Source: Pelomyxa schiedti | Lineage: Eukaryota; Evosea; Pelobiontida; Pelomyxidae | DNA: 20,252 nt | NCBI GenBank assembly: GCA_020536535.1 | Contig: JAHLWZ010001092.1 | Location: 1-20,252, forward strand | Direction: 5' to 3' | Shown: positions 1 to 9,161 of the stretch, piece after piece | Position numbering within the stretch: the stretch's first letter is position 1 | How the letters are laid out: every line of letters begins with the position of its first letter | The notes under the pieces: generated by a model | Told to the model about the DNA's origin: nothing | The model's database searches: none | What the model saw: the letters and a program-made list of their open reading frames with translations, nothing else | Translations under genes and position numbers: made by a program

Positions 1-510
1 AGAGGGTGAATGGCGGGTAAAGCCTGCCATGCACTATGTTTGTCAGTGGCGTCCATTGTCCTGTTGTTGTTGAGTGGTTATAAGACAAGGGAGAGGGAAT
101 GTACCTTGGTGATAGATTGTCGGCAGGTCCGCCACCTAAATAATATATGTGAGCTGCAGGGGAAAGAAAAAAAGAAGCCACCTACCAGCATCACTGTTCA
201 AAGTGCCGGAAATGCAGAAAAGGGCTGTGGTGTACAACACTGGAACCTGGGTCTGGTTACCTACGTATCATGGTTGGGTGATAATACAAAGGGAGAGGGG
301 GATGGGGATTTACCGTGGACAGGCTGTCATCTCAGCAGCCGACAAGTTGCAACACGACCTGCTTATAAAGTGTGAACTCGAAAAAGAAAAACAGAGAAGA
401 TACCTGCAGCTCTGGCTTGGTTCGGAAGTCTGACTGAGTGCCGCAGGGAATCGGTCTATGTTGCAGTCAGGAAATGGAACACAATAGTAAGTTTAAACAA
501 GACTAAAGAA

Positions 511-600
511 AAACGAGACGAGACGAAACGGAGCGGAGCGGAGCGAAACGGAACGGAACGAAACGGAGCGGAGCGTAACGAAACGAAACGAAACGAAACT
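511..600. repeat. Degenerate pentanucleotide microsatellite, 18 units
   Basis: Eighteen consecutive 5-bp units fill this stretch with no phase slip. Nearly all fit the pattern RRRCG: AAACG, GAACG, AGACG and GAGCG alternate in small blocks (GAGCG three times, AAACG four times), with one TAACG and a final AAACT. On the minus strand it reads as an artefactual Ser/Arg/Phe-rich frame (493-705). Confidence 0.9.
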
Positions 601-708
601 CGAAAGGAATAAATTGATACGATTACCCTCCACTTCCATCCTCGCTAATAAGCTGAAAAACCAAACATAAACTGAAGAGTTTTTATAAAAAGAAGACGAT
701 GACAACCT

Positions 709-778
709 GCTGTCGATGTGGGTGTTGCTCTGTCTTCATATGTGGTCCGCCACCGACCCGCTGTCTATGTGGGTGTTG
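709..778. repeat. Short imperfect direct repeat
   Basis: Two 19-bp copies start at 709 and 760, 51 bp apart, and differ at one base (GCTGTCGATGTGGGTGTTG against GCTGTCTATGTGGGTGTTG). A weaker related stretch, CGGTGTTG, follows near 810. It looks like a local tandem duplication with a 51-bp period rather than part of a mobile element. Confidence 0.6.
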
Positions 779-1164
779 TTTGTTGGTCACGGCTCTGGGC
801 ACTTACGTCGGTGTTGTTTCTTTTTATTGTCGTGCAACTGATTGTTTTCACGGAAAGTGCAGTTCGCCAACACACAGAGCACTGGCACAGCTGCTGTCAC
901 ATTCTCTACATGCGAGGCATTGTCCTGCGAGTGCGCGGAGCTGCGCATGCCACCCGTGAGATCAGGTTCTATTTACCTTCTTCTGTTCTTTTCTATGGGA
1001 GAAACCCCAAAAAGGTGCCAACAACCAAAAACGGACAGATTTCAGAGAAACTGGCTTTCAAACCCAACACGCTCTGCTGAACTTGAATCGTCAGGCCAAT
1101 AATAGTAGGGAGGGTTGGACATAATGGAAGGACCAACTTGTCTTCATCTCTGTTGCTGAGGACC

Positions 1165-2163
1165 ATGTGGGACGAGCACTGTGCAAAGAGGCTGTTCAGG
1201 GTGTTGCTTACGAGCAGGTACAAGCTCACTCCCACAATTCACTATGTGGAGTTTGGCCTGTCGGCAGTATTGACAGGTGTGACCAGCGCATCGGTGGAGA
1301 CTCGAGTGGTGAGGGACTTTGAATTATGGGTGGACAGAGCCCGCTTTATTTGTACAGTTCCGGGAAATGATGGGAAATTCCCGTACCTCATCAAGGATAC
1401 AATTGGGGGGACAACAAAGCCAGTATGCACTTTGGATAGATTACTTCCAGTGATTAGCAGAGAAGAATATGCTATAAATGAGAGATGGTGGGCATTGTTC
1501 CTATCCAGCGCTGAATTCCTGGTTATTAACTTGAATGACACTCGACCGGCCGAAACGGCAACTAATATCCGAATGCCAGATAGCAGTGATTGGAAATCTG
1601 TGTTGGCTTCGAGGTTCTGCAGCTGGAATCCAGACCACTTTGTTGGCCGGTGGATAGGAACTGACCTCTCTTTGCTTAGAGTGATCGACCTTGACCAAAC
1701 ACAGAAGACCAGGAGTCTGGAAGTGGTGGCAACAACCAGAGCCCCATTTTTCATTTGCACTGCTTTGCTTTTCAAGAAAAGAAATGCACCAAATGTGTTC
1801 ATTGTGAAAACGTCAAACGAAATGTGCTGCAGTGGGCTCTATGAAATCCAACAAGATACCAGTGAAGTCAAATTGCTCAGGCAGTTTCCTTCACTCTGTA
1901 CATTTGTGTTATCCCAGGTTAGTCCCACCCTCTTCTGCGTCTCATTTCCAGTTGTGATGAAGCACGAATTATGGGATGTTAACACCTCAGCGGTGCTGAA
2001 AGAGGTACGGAACAATGGCTACTGGATCACCTTGGCAGAATCTGAGTTCCTTGTTCATTTTTGCCTTTCCCAGTTGAAGGTGATAGATGCAATCTCAAAC
2101 ACACTCACCATTGACCGCAAGAATACTCCTCTTGACGTTGAAAGAGTATCGTCATTCCTGTGA
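1165..2163 (+). CDS. Orphan protein, 332 aa, possibly beta-propeller-like
   Basis: An uninterrupted frame starts at the first ATG (1165) and ends with TGA at 2161-2163. The frame stays open 27 nt further upstream without another ATG, so a 5' exon is possible. I recognise no catalytic motif. The protein is rich in short hydrophobic beta-like segments, and the C-terminal third has a WD-like stretch (HELWDVNTSAVLKEV), which would suit a degenerate beta-propeller. The start, MWDEHCAKRLFRVLL, faintly recalls a large family of paralogues in pelobiont amoebae, but that is memory and unverified. It is the only intron-less gene here. The next gene is on the same strand. A real gene is supported by its length and by normal codon composition; the function is unknown. 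Confidence 0.6.
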   Translation: MWDEHCAKRLFRVLLTSRYKLTPTIHYVEFGLSAVLTGVTSASVETRVVRDFELWVDRARFICTVPGNDGKFPYLIKDTIGGTTKPVCTLDRLLPVISREEYAINERWWALFLSSAEFLVINLNDTRPAETATNIRMPDSSDWKSVLASRFCSWNPDHFVGRWIGTDLSLLRVIDLDQTQKTRSLEVVATTRAPFFICTALLFKKRNAPNVFIVKTSNEMCCSGLYEIQQDTSEVKLLRQFPSLCTFVLSQVSPTLFCVSFPVVMKHELWDVNTSAVLKEVRNNGYWITLAESEFLVHFCLSQLKVIDAISNTLTIDRKNTPLDVERVSSFL

Positions 2164-2273
2164 TTCGCATTCTCACCATCACACCAAGAAAAAGAACTTT
2201 ACGAAACGCCACCACGGTTCCCCGCCACAAAATAACCGACAAAGGGGGTCACCCATAACTACACTTCACCTCC

Positions 2274-4307
2274 ATGCCTCTGGGCGCAGGTATCGAGTTC
2301 GTGCGCCTTGCGCTCGTGTTCCGCTCGCTGTCGTGGATGTGGATGCCACCAAACGTAACCAGTGCCGCGCGTCTCGCCGCGTCACAAACTTATGGGGAGG
2401 GCACCGTAGCAGCAGCGACGGAACACGAGCTTTTGCCTTGTTACTGGGGAATGTTGTGGGTGAATCTAGGCCTGTTGGTTTTGATTATTCTGTCTAGGCC
2501 CAGGCAGTTTGCGGGTTCAAAGACCCTCAGGTTCCTTCCTATTTGATATTGATATTGCTATTTCAATGCAATTGCTGTGAACCTTATCTAATTCAAAATC
2601 GCGAAGTGTATATACGGAAGTGCCAATTGTTGTGGTATTATTATAACAGTACTGTGTGTAGTAAGTATTAGTACTTTGAGGCAGGTTTGGGTGCTGTGAA
2701 CTAACTATGGTTAATGATTGCCCTTGTGGTAGCCTCTTACCACCGTTCTTGATTGTTACTGTGGCAACTGTGTTTGGTACAATTATAAAACCATCTGGAT
2801 ATGCTTGGATCACACCTGGTTTTGGAAGCAGTTGGGGTTCACTGACGTATGTTACCCTTCACACTTTCCTTTTTGTGTAATTTCTGAAGATGGCAGCCCA
2901 CTTATGGGGCAGTGGATGCCACCGTATACTGTATATTTAACGCTGCTTTGGGGGGCGTGACCCTGACATTAGTTCTCTTTTTTAACGAATTATATGAGAC
3001 AAACATGTTGATTTTTAGCATTTTTGTGCGAGAAGCATTCTCCATTAGTAGGCGTCACTCCCCTAACTTGCTCTCATAGTATCTTTAGTGTACTACACTG
3101 AATCACGGACAGCACTCGTTTCTGAGATTTGTATTATAATCGCAGTGTTGAGTAAGAAAACTCTTGATAAAAGACTGCTGTTTATCAGTCCCAGCAAGTA
3201 TTATCACTTTGTTTTATCTTCTTCTTCTCATTATCCGGGCCTGGGGTGCAAAAGGTATTCTGACAGAGTTGTACTTGTCACTGGCGCCGCCTCTGGTATG
3301 GGGAAAGAAATTGCCATGCAGTAACATCCCTATTTGTAGAAGTAATACTAAACTGATGAAAGGTACGCTAAAGGTGGTGCCAAATTGATCTTGTTTGACG
3401 TCGGAGATACCTCTCACGTTGAGGAGGCATGTCTATCTTTTGGCCATCCGCATGGATCATTGTTAGCAATACGAGGAAATGTACTCTCTGCTTCTGACTG
3501 CAGTAATGCGGCAGATGCGGCCCAGAAAAAGTTTGGTCCCATTAATACACTTGTCCACGCAGCAGGGGTTATTGGAAAAACCAAGACATTTATGGAATCC
3601 GAAATAGACGAGATGATGACTATCATGGATGTGAATTACAGGGGTTCTTTGATGGTAGTCTGGATGCGACCTCTTTTTTTCTACTGAATGCAGGCACAAG
3701 ATAACCAAAGCCTTTCTACCCCAGCTGACTTTTCACAAGAGCTCTCGAATTCTGGCATTCAGTTCCTGTGTGTCTCAAACTGGCTCAGTTGGTATGAGCG
3801 GATATGTTGCTTCTAAATCCGCCGTTCTTGGATTCTTTGACTCCCTGAAAATGGAAATTGGTTGGTATCTAGCAGAAGCTCCCCCCACCTAACTTTTTTT
3901 TATTCAGAATATCTTGGCTGTATGGTAACTGTAGTGTGCCCATGGTATGTTGACACCAACTTGTTCAATAACAGTGGAAGTAGCTGGCACAGGGGTTTGA
4001 TGTACACGTATGAATTCCCAAAACAAAAAAAATCCACCTCTACAACCCGCATCCACCATATCCCATAATCATAATTCCTACACATAGACCAGACTACGTA
4101 GCCGCCCGAGCTAGAATCGCCTCCGACCGCGGGCTACCGCGTCTGTTTGTTGCACCCATAATGGCCCTCTTCACATTCTACACTCACCTGAGGTTCCTCC
4201 TGCCTGATGTTCACGACACCCTCTCTGCTCTCATTGCGCGCCGATTCACAGCTGGTCCAGCCAATAGTACTACTGCTACTGTGACTCCACCCACAGCAGG
4301 ACACTGA
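2274..4307 (+). CDS. Short-chain dehydrogenase/reductase, RDH10/SDR16C type
   Basis: NAD(P)-dependent oxidoreductase with a Rossmann fold, probably membrane-anchored and acting on a retinoid, steroid or other lipid alcohol. Proposed exons: 2274-2530, 3255-3320, 3363-3654, 3701-3860, 3908-4007, 4088-4307 (364 aa). Visible motifs: cofactor loop TGAASGMG (95-102); Asp after strand beta2 (LILFD), which in classical SDRs favours NAD; HAAG; catalytic Asn in DVNYRG; Ser227; Tyr240 and Lys244 (YVASK); then CPWYVDT. The C-terminal part, with a hydrophobic stretch before FLLPD, resembles RDH10. The first exon is tentative. It has a hydrophobic segment ending in RP, as SDR16C anchors do, and joins in phase (AG|G), but it implies a 724-nt intron. 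Start could also be ATG 2451. Everything from 3255 on is secure. It converges with the NXF gene, 117 bp away. Confidence 0.82.
2531..3254 (+). other. Long first intron or gene-poor spacer before the SDR core
   Basis: If the first SDR exon is right, this is its first intron (GTTCCT...AAAAG), 724 nt long and far larger than any other in the window. It is AT-rich, has a pyrimidine-rich stretch before the acceptor (about 3210-3236), and contains TATA-like tracts near 2609 and 2930. A promoter and a separate short first exon could instead lie here; ATGs at 2890 and 3005 are candidates. I see no other gene in it. Confidence 0.45.
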
Positions 4308-4424
4308 AAACTGTCGCCACTACAAATGTGAGTTGTGGATCCCAATTCAGTAAGTACAGCACTCAAACAAACAGGCCTGACACTAAAATTCAAAACTTTT
4401 TTTTTTCTCTTTGGGTGTTCCTTC

Positions 4425-6826
4425 TCATGGTTGGAAGGCAGAGGGGGGAATTCCTCCTGTGGCCTGTTCATTGTAAGTTGTTTGTTTGAGAGTGCAGGTG
4501 CACGGGCTTACATATCGCGTCTTGAAGGCTGCAAGGGCTTCATCGTAGTTCCAATTTGTACTTTCAAGGCATTGCACAGCATAACATTCGAGCAAGCGGG
4601 TTTCTCTTATCAGCTTGTTGGCCAATTCCGCGTGGTCCTGGTGGATACTTTAGTGTGGGTCATGGAGGGTCTGATAAATACATCTCTTTTCTTGGGCACT
4701 AGTAATCTACAAAAATCTTCCATGTGAAGTTGGTCATTGAGAATAACTATAGGCCAGACATCTTGAGCAATACCACTTTTTTTCCCTTTAGGACTTGAAT
4801 AACCCTATGAGTAGATACCTCCTGTTTGGAGCAAGAAGAAAAGTTCTGGTGAAACTGTAGCTAGTGTCGTCTTAAGTGGCATCAATCATCAGTGACAAAC
4901 AGAAAAATTACTCACTCATAGAGACCCGCCCATAACAGTTAATGCACAAAAGGATGGCACCTGGCATGGACTGAACAACATAGCTATCGAAAGTGCATTC
5001 TTGAAGGTGGTGTGTAGATGTAGGCATGGAGCCAATGATCTGCAGTATTTGTTGCTTTCCGAAGCGTAGAAGAGATGCATCATTTGCAGTATCTTAATCA
5101 TAACAGTGAGAAAAGTCCACTACTCCTCTCCTTCCAATGTCGAGGAGGGGCATAATAATCCATCAATACCGTGGGCTCTGAGGAGGTTGCGGTTGCTTGT
5201 TCTGAACGCCTCTTGAATTCCTTTACCTCTGAAGAATGTTAAACAAGTTGTGCTGAGCGAACATACCCCAGCATAGACATTGAAAAGAAAGACTGTTCTG
5301 TATAGGCATCCCGCAATTCTGTTCTGTCTTTGTCATACTTATCAAAAAACCTGTCACTAATGAGAGGGGTATTGGGTACAAGGAAAAGGACATTGTGAGA
5401 AATTGGGCAGCTGTGCGTCTAGTATCCTCAGTGTCGGTGAAATCTGGAATCTGAGGAGGGAGTTCTGCTGCACCACTGGTGATAAAAGAAGGTAAAACAA
5501 ACGCGCGGAGCATCTTTACTTCAGCCCCATCTAGAAAACGGAGTTGGGGGAATTTTCTTTCCACATCCCTTCGTCGTACAGTAAGAATGACTTTCCAGAC
5601 CAAAAAAAAATACGTACGTTTTGTAATTGGCAAGTCCATATATTGGGTTCTGTCTCAAGTCAAGTTCTCGTACGCGAATCCGTTTCAAGTGATCAAGTTG
5701 TTGAATTTCAGAAATAGTGTTGTCTGTTATTTCCTTTAGAGATATTATATGTAATGGATATTGGATACTTGAAAAACTAAAATTTTTAAGATCTTTGAGC
5801 CTTGTAACCTCGGCTAGCCCAAAGCCAGTTAACGTGCTGATGTTGTTCCCTGAGAATGACAGTGATTCGACCTAGATGCGACGGGTAATTGCGATTGAGG
5901 AAGAAAGAATATGCACCTGAGGTGTACTCCTTGCAAGAATTCTCCAGAGAGTTGCGTATGTAGCAGTCACATTAAAATCCACTGTAGTTCTACAAGGAAG
6001 AAACCATAAGCAAAAGTCAGTTATTTTCTACACAAGAGTTGTATGACCAAAGAGGGAAGAGTACACGCTAATCTTTGTGCGAAGAGAAGAGAGGTCAAGG
6101 AATTTGGCTTCACGATTGTAAGCACGATTGACATATTCTTGTATTGCAGATTCCTTAAGGAACTGTGAGGAATTGGATGGATTTCATCACAAACCAGAAC
6201 TCGCCCACTGCTTTGCGCCGTGCCACCCGTTTTTGGAGTAACAGCAGTGATTATAAGCTGTTTGTACTGTTAGGTAAAAATCTCTAGCGGTGAGGAGAGA
6301 ACCTTTTCCGATTTGTACAAGAGTGGAGATAAAGCTTGAAAGGACATAGCCTCTGCCTGGGTGGAAACTTCGAAGAAGCACCTTGGCCCAAAAACCCGTG
6401 GCTAAAATTGATTACACTTAATAGAAGTGACCAACTACACGTACCTCAATTATAGCTATTGGTTTATCTAGTTTGCTTTTGATGAAGTCCATAACAGCTC
6501 CCACTTTGTAATACGTTTTCCAGTTGGAAACCTAAGCAAGGTTAGGAGGCGAATACAAACACACTATTTACCATGACAGGGAATACATCCTTTTTCCTTG
6601 GAGTGAAACGAGTCAAATTAAGTGTGCCAATAAAGACTATGTCAAAACTTACTGTGATTGGTTTGGAGAAGCAGAAACTCTCGCCTTTCCCGAACCTTTT
6701 TTGTTTGTTTGTTTGCCATTAGTTCATCTCCCGACAACCGCAGTCCGGTCACAACGCGTTTGTCTCTAACGTACCAGGAGTTTTGTAAATGACTGTTTCC
6801 TTTAGGTTTTGTCGATGCTTCTTCAT
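4425..6826 (-). CDS. NXF1: mRNA export receptor NXF1/TAP/Mex67
   Basis: Carries mRNA through nuclear pores, in known systems as a heterodimer with NXT1/p15. Eighteen exons give 516 aa: 6826-6775, 6695-6653, 6596-6572, 6531-6445, 6401-6303, 6257-6195, 6162-6065, 5989-5917, 5871-5769, 5723-5618, 5568-5392, 5356-5267, 5228-5170, 5092-4912, 4854-4819, 4775-4682, 4637-4512, 4463-4425. Domains in order: short basic N-terminus (1-35); RRM-like domain (about 36-120; VSNWKTYYKVGAVMDFIKSK); leucine-rich repeats (about 125-270; LSFSGNNIS, then ELDLRQNPI and FPQLRFLDG); NTF2-like domain (about 290-450; FFDKYDKDRTELRDAY, FTRTFLL, WPIVILNDQLHMEDF); and C-terminal TAP-C/UBA-like domain that binds FG-nucleoporins (about 464-516; CLESTNWNYDEALAAF, ending GGIPPSAFQP). 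The N-terminus is much shorter than the roughly 115 residues before the RRM in human NXF1. All junctions are phase-consistent; introns are 32-79 nt. Confidence 0.92.
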
Positions 6827-7252
6827 CTCGACTGGTCCGGCAGTGCACCGCTAGGCACTATTTTATTGCAATAAACGGAAAAAACCACAAAATAATATGA
6901 ATCGGGCAACTGAATCTGCCAACAACAAAGGAGAAAAAAAAAATTTCATTGTCTTCGAGTGTCGATCTCCCTGCCAACAAGAGATAGGAACAGACGAAAA
7001 CAAATAAAACCGTTAGGGTATTGGGGAGGTAACTAGTTAGAGTAACCACTTTTCGACTATCTAACACTCTATTCCCCTTGAAAACAGTTTCTGTTTGTTG
7101 GGGAACTACACGTGGGACGGGTACCATAAGGAAAATTGTGGGAGTGGACTCGGGGAGTAGAAGAGTGGGAAAAACAACCAAATAAATTCTAAACAAAAAT
7201 TTGAGTGTATACAAAAAACATTGTGGCCTCCACGGCCATTCCCTTATTAGTT
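6827..7252. other. Spacer between two minus-strand genes
   Basis: AT-rich 426 bp holding the 5' flank of the NXF gene and the 3' flank of the PROPPIN gene. A 118-codon minus-strand frame (7214-6858) has no ATG, is hydrophobic and low in complexity, and matches nothing I know, so I treat it as chance. No RNA gene was seen. Confidence 0.6.
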
Positions 7253-8880
7253 TTACCTTCTCCTTAGGAGTTCTGCTGTTCGGGGTGGTTCTACAACAAA
7301 GGTGTTGTCTGGTAGAACTTTAAATATGTATTTGCTGAAAGTTCCTGTTTCTGACACGACTGTTCAGGTATGAGGGCGGGTTAATAATATGTCGAGCATC
7401 CATACCAATAATTGTGTTGTGATCAGAACCGAAGCAAGCGATACATCTTCTGGCAGCGTCGATTGGGAATTGCCCAAAACTCCACTGCGATCCAAAATAA
7501 GGGAGAATGCTCGAAAACATTGACAAACTGCAACAAGTATTAAGTTGGAAGGGTTAGTAGGGGAAGTGAACCTGGATTGTCTGTTGGCACTTGCAAGTTA
7601 AAATTGAGAAGTTGGGGAAAAGGATAGAAGGAAAAAAAACCTGTTTTCAGTACTATTTTTTTTTTCTCCCAGGTTAAAAAGAGGGAAAAAATAAAGAAGG
7701 GATTACTTGTCGAGGTTGAAGATATGGCAAGTTCCTTTCGCAGATGTTACTACCAGCATTGTAGAAGCAAAATTTAGGGAAAAGATGTCTGTTGGGTCAG
7801 AACCACGCCGGAATTCCATCAACTGACCCGCTGTACTTGTATCCCAAATTCGAACTAGAGTACCCTGTGATAAGTGTTACAAAACGGATCTGCCGGCCAG
7901 GAAAAGAACTTTTGCTGAAGCTGTTGCTAGCATACTAGCGTCAGGGTTTAAGGCTAGACTCTTGATTCTGTTGTCATGGGCATCAATCGTCCATTGAGTT
8001 GGTGTATTTGTTACATCAAGTAATATTACTTGCCCCATCTAGATCACATTAAAAGGAATGTTACACTCTGGTACCTTAAAATACCACAGAGCTGGGAGCT
8101 GCTACAATTGCCTTCGCGGGATTAGATGACACGGCAAGGATTCCTGGGCAATGTCAAAGGTCAAAGAAAAAGTTATAAACTGACCCTCTCTATTATCAGT
8201 TTCGAAGCGGCAAATGAGGTTCAAGTCTCCAAAGTTATAAACATATCCTTTATTATCCAGTACTACAATTACTCTGAAAATTGAGAATTCTCCAGGTCAC
8301 ATAAGCTGTGTGAGTAGTGTGAAAAAACCTGTCTTTTCGCATCTTTACACCCTTCACAGGGCCGTTGAAATCAAGTTCGACAATTTGTTTGTTTTGATAA
8401 TCATCCCACATGATCAACTGGCAGCAGTTTAAGTTGTAGGTACAGAAGTGAACACGGCACCTTGGTTGCCGGGTGGATGGGATTCGGACCGCCGCCAACA
8501 AGAGCCAATATGTTACATCTTGTTAGAATTAGCGGTTTATTTGTGGTTGTGTTAGAGAGAAGGTGAGAACTTGAATAGCATTTCCACGATTCCTACCCCT
8601 CCATTGAAAACTGTAACGAAGTTGGTTGTTTGGAATTTGATGCAAATTTATTACTTCTGCTGAACTTTGGCTTGAAAGGGTCGCACGCATACACGTAGAA
8701 ACTGCGTCAAAATAAGACAAAAAAACAAACAAAGAAGGAAAACCACAGAGCGTGCTAACTAAAGTTATGGGAGGATAATAACCCCAATGTTGTGCCGACA
8801 GAAAAACACGAGAAATCTTGGTTAAACGAAGAGTATAATATGACTTCGGGTTTTCCGCTCGCATCAGTGACCGCTGCCAT
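7253..8880 (-). CDS. WDR45B: PROPPIN beta-propeller, WIPI3/WDR45B-like (ATG18 family)
   Basis: Seven-bladed propeller that binds PI3P and PI(3,5)P2 and acts in autophagy and endosomal membranes. Twelve exons give 337 aa, the usual length for WIPI3/4: 8880-8783, 8701-8655, 8610-8571, 8518-8461, 8417-8329, 8273-8185, 8143-8085, 8038-7910, 7864-7707, 7589-7572, 7527-7406, 7359-7253. Landmarks: FNQDFSCFSVGTTLGFYVY near the start; LALVGGG; MWDDYQNKQIVELDF; VKMRKDRVIVVLD; ATASAKGTLVRIWDT; the phosphoinositide-binding FRRG motif (221-224); GTCHIFNLD; LPYFGSQWSFGQF. The last two, and CIACFG after them, fit WIPI3 better than WIPI1/2, although most WIPI3/4 proteins have LRRG rather than FRRG. Exon 10 is an 18-nt microexon. 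Start ATG 8880 has a purine at -3 and gives the normal N-terminus. It shares a 281-bp divergent promoter with VPS45. Confidence 0.92.
7572..7589 (-). other. 18-nt microexon of the PROPPIN gene
   Basis: Between exon 9 (ending in phase 2 at 7707) and exon 11 (starting in phase 2 at 7527), the only way I found to restore the conserved Asn-Arg-x-Ser-Ser stretch seen before blade 6 in WIPI proteins is an 18-nt exon. It is flanked by TTGCAAG upstream and GTTCAC downstream and adds six residues. An in-frame TAA just upstream of its acceptor rules out a longer exon in this frame. The flanking introns are 117 and 44 nt. Confidence 0.7.
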
Positions 8881-9161
8881 TCCCGCAAACCCCCTTTCTC
8901 CTTCACACGGGCTATTTTTTCGTTTGCACTTGTTTGTTTTTTCTCTCCTTTTCGGATCTCGTTACATTGATTGGGAGAAGCGCGATCTCAGAGAATGGCT
9001 TCCCTCTTCTCAGCGCCAGCTGTCACTGCACAAGAACTAGTTTCCAGAGAGTTCTTGTGACTATATCGGTCCCCAACCAGGCATCACCCCTGAGTGACAG
9101 TTTCCCCCCCAACCTTGAGATCTAGAAGAAACGAATCACATTTTTTTTTTCAAAAACAAAG
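8881..9161. promoter_or_regulatory. Divergent promoter, PROPPIN / VPS45
   Basis: The 281 bp between the two start codons must carry both promoters. It has pyrimidine-rich tracts near 8890-8960, a long T-run just before the VPS45 start, and a perfect inverted repeat at 9029-9059. No clear TATA box is visible. The assignment rests on geometry alone. Confidence 0.6.
9029..9059. repeat. Perfect 10-bp inverted repeat with 11-nt loop
   Basis: CACAAGAACT (9029-9038) is the exact reverse complement of AGTTCTTGTG (9050-9059), separated by 11 nt. It lies roughly midway between two divergent start codons, so it could bind a dimeric regulator or form a hairpin in a 5' UTR. Confidence 0.65.

Larger units (their letters stand above)
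1..1164. other. Region without a recognisable gene
   Basis: I see no conserved domain on either strand. The frame opening with ATG at position 10 begins with a hydrophobic stretch that could pass for a signal peptide (residues 1-25), but the rest is basic, low in complexity and resembles no family I know. An overlapping frame (149-433) has a Lys/Glu-rich end that is equally unrecognisable. Two repeats lie here and are listed separately. The stretch could hold the promoter or an unrecognised 5' exon of the gene that follows. Confidence 0.5.

Noticed and set aside
149-433. Possible myosin-like VWLP start followed by a Lys/Glu-rich segment
   Set aside because: Only four residues resemble the motif and no further family sequence follows in any frame or after plausible splicing.
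1242-1802. 186-codon minus-strand frame inside the orphan gene
   Set aside because: It is antisense to the longer plus-strand frame and shows no recognisable motif. I kept the plus-strand reading because it is longer and has a WD-like stretch.
1919-1952. Possible 34-nt intron (GTTAGT...TCCAG) in the orphan gene
   Set aside because: Its removal shifts the frame and there is no homology to guide it. The uninterrupted frame is simpler.
2511-2528. tRNA B-box-like sequence GGTTCAAAGACC
   Set aside because: It deviates from the consensus at the end, and I see no matching A box or cloverleaf around it.
6858-7214. 118-codon hydrophobic minus-strand frame between NXF1 and the PROPPIN gene
   Set aside because: It has no ATG, its residues follow AT-rich composition, and it shows no recognisable motif.
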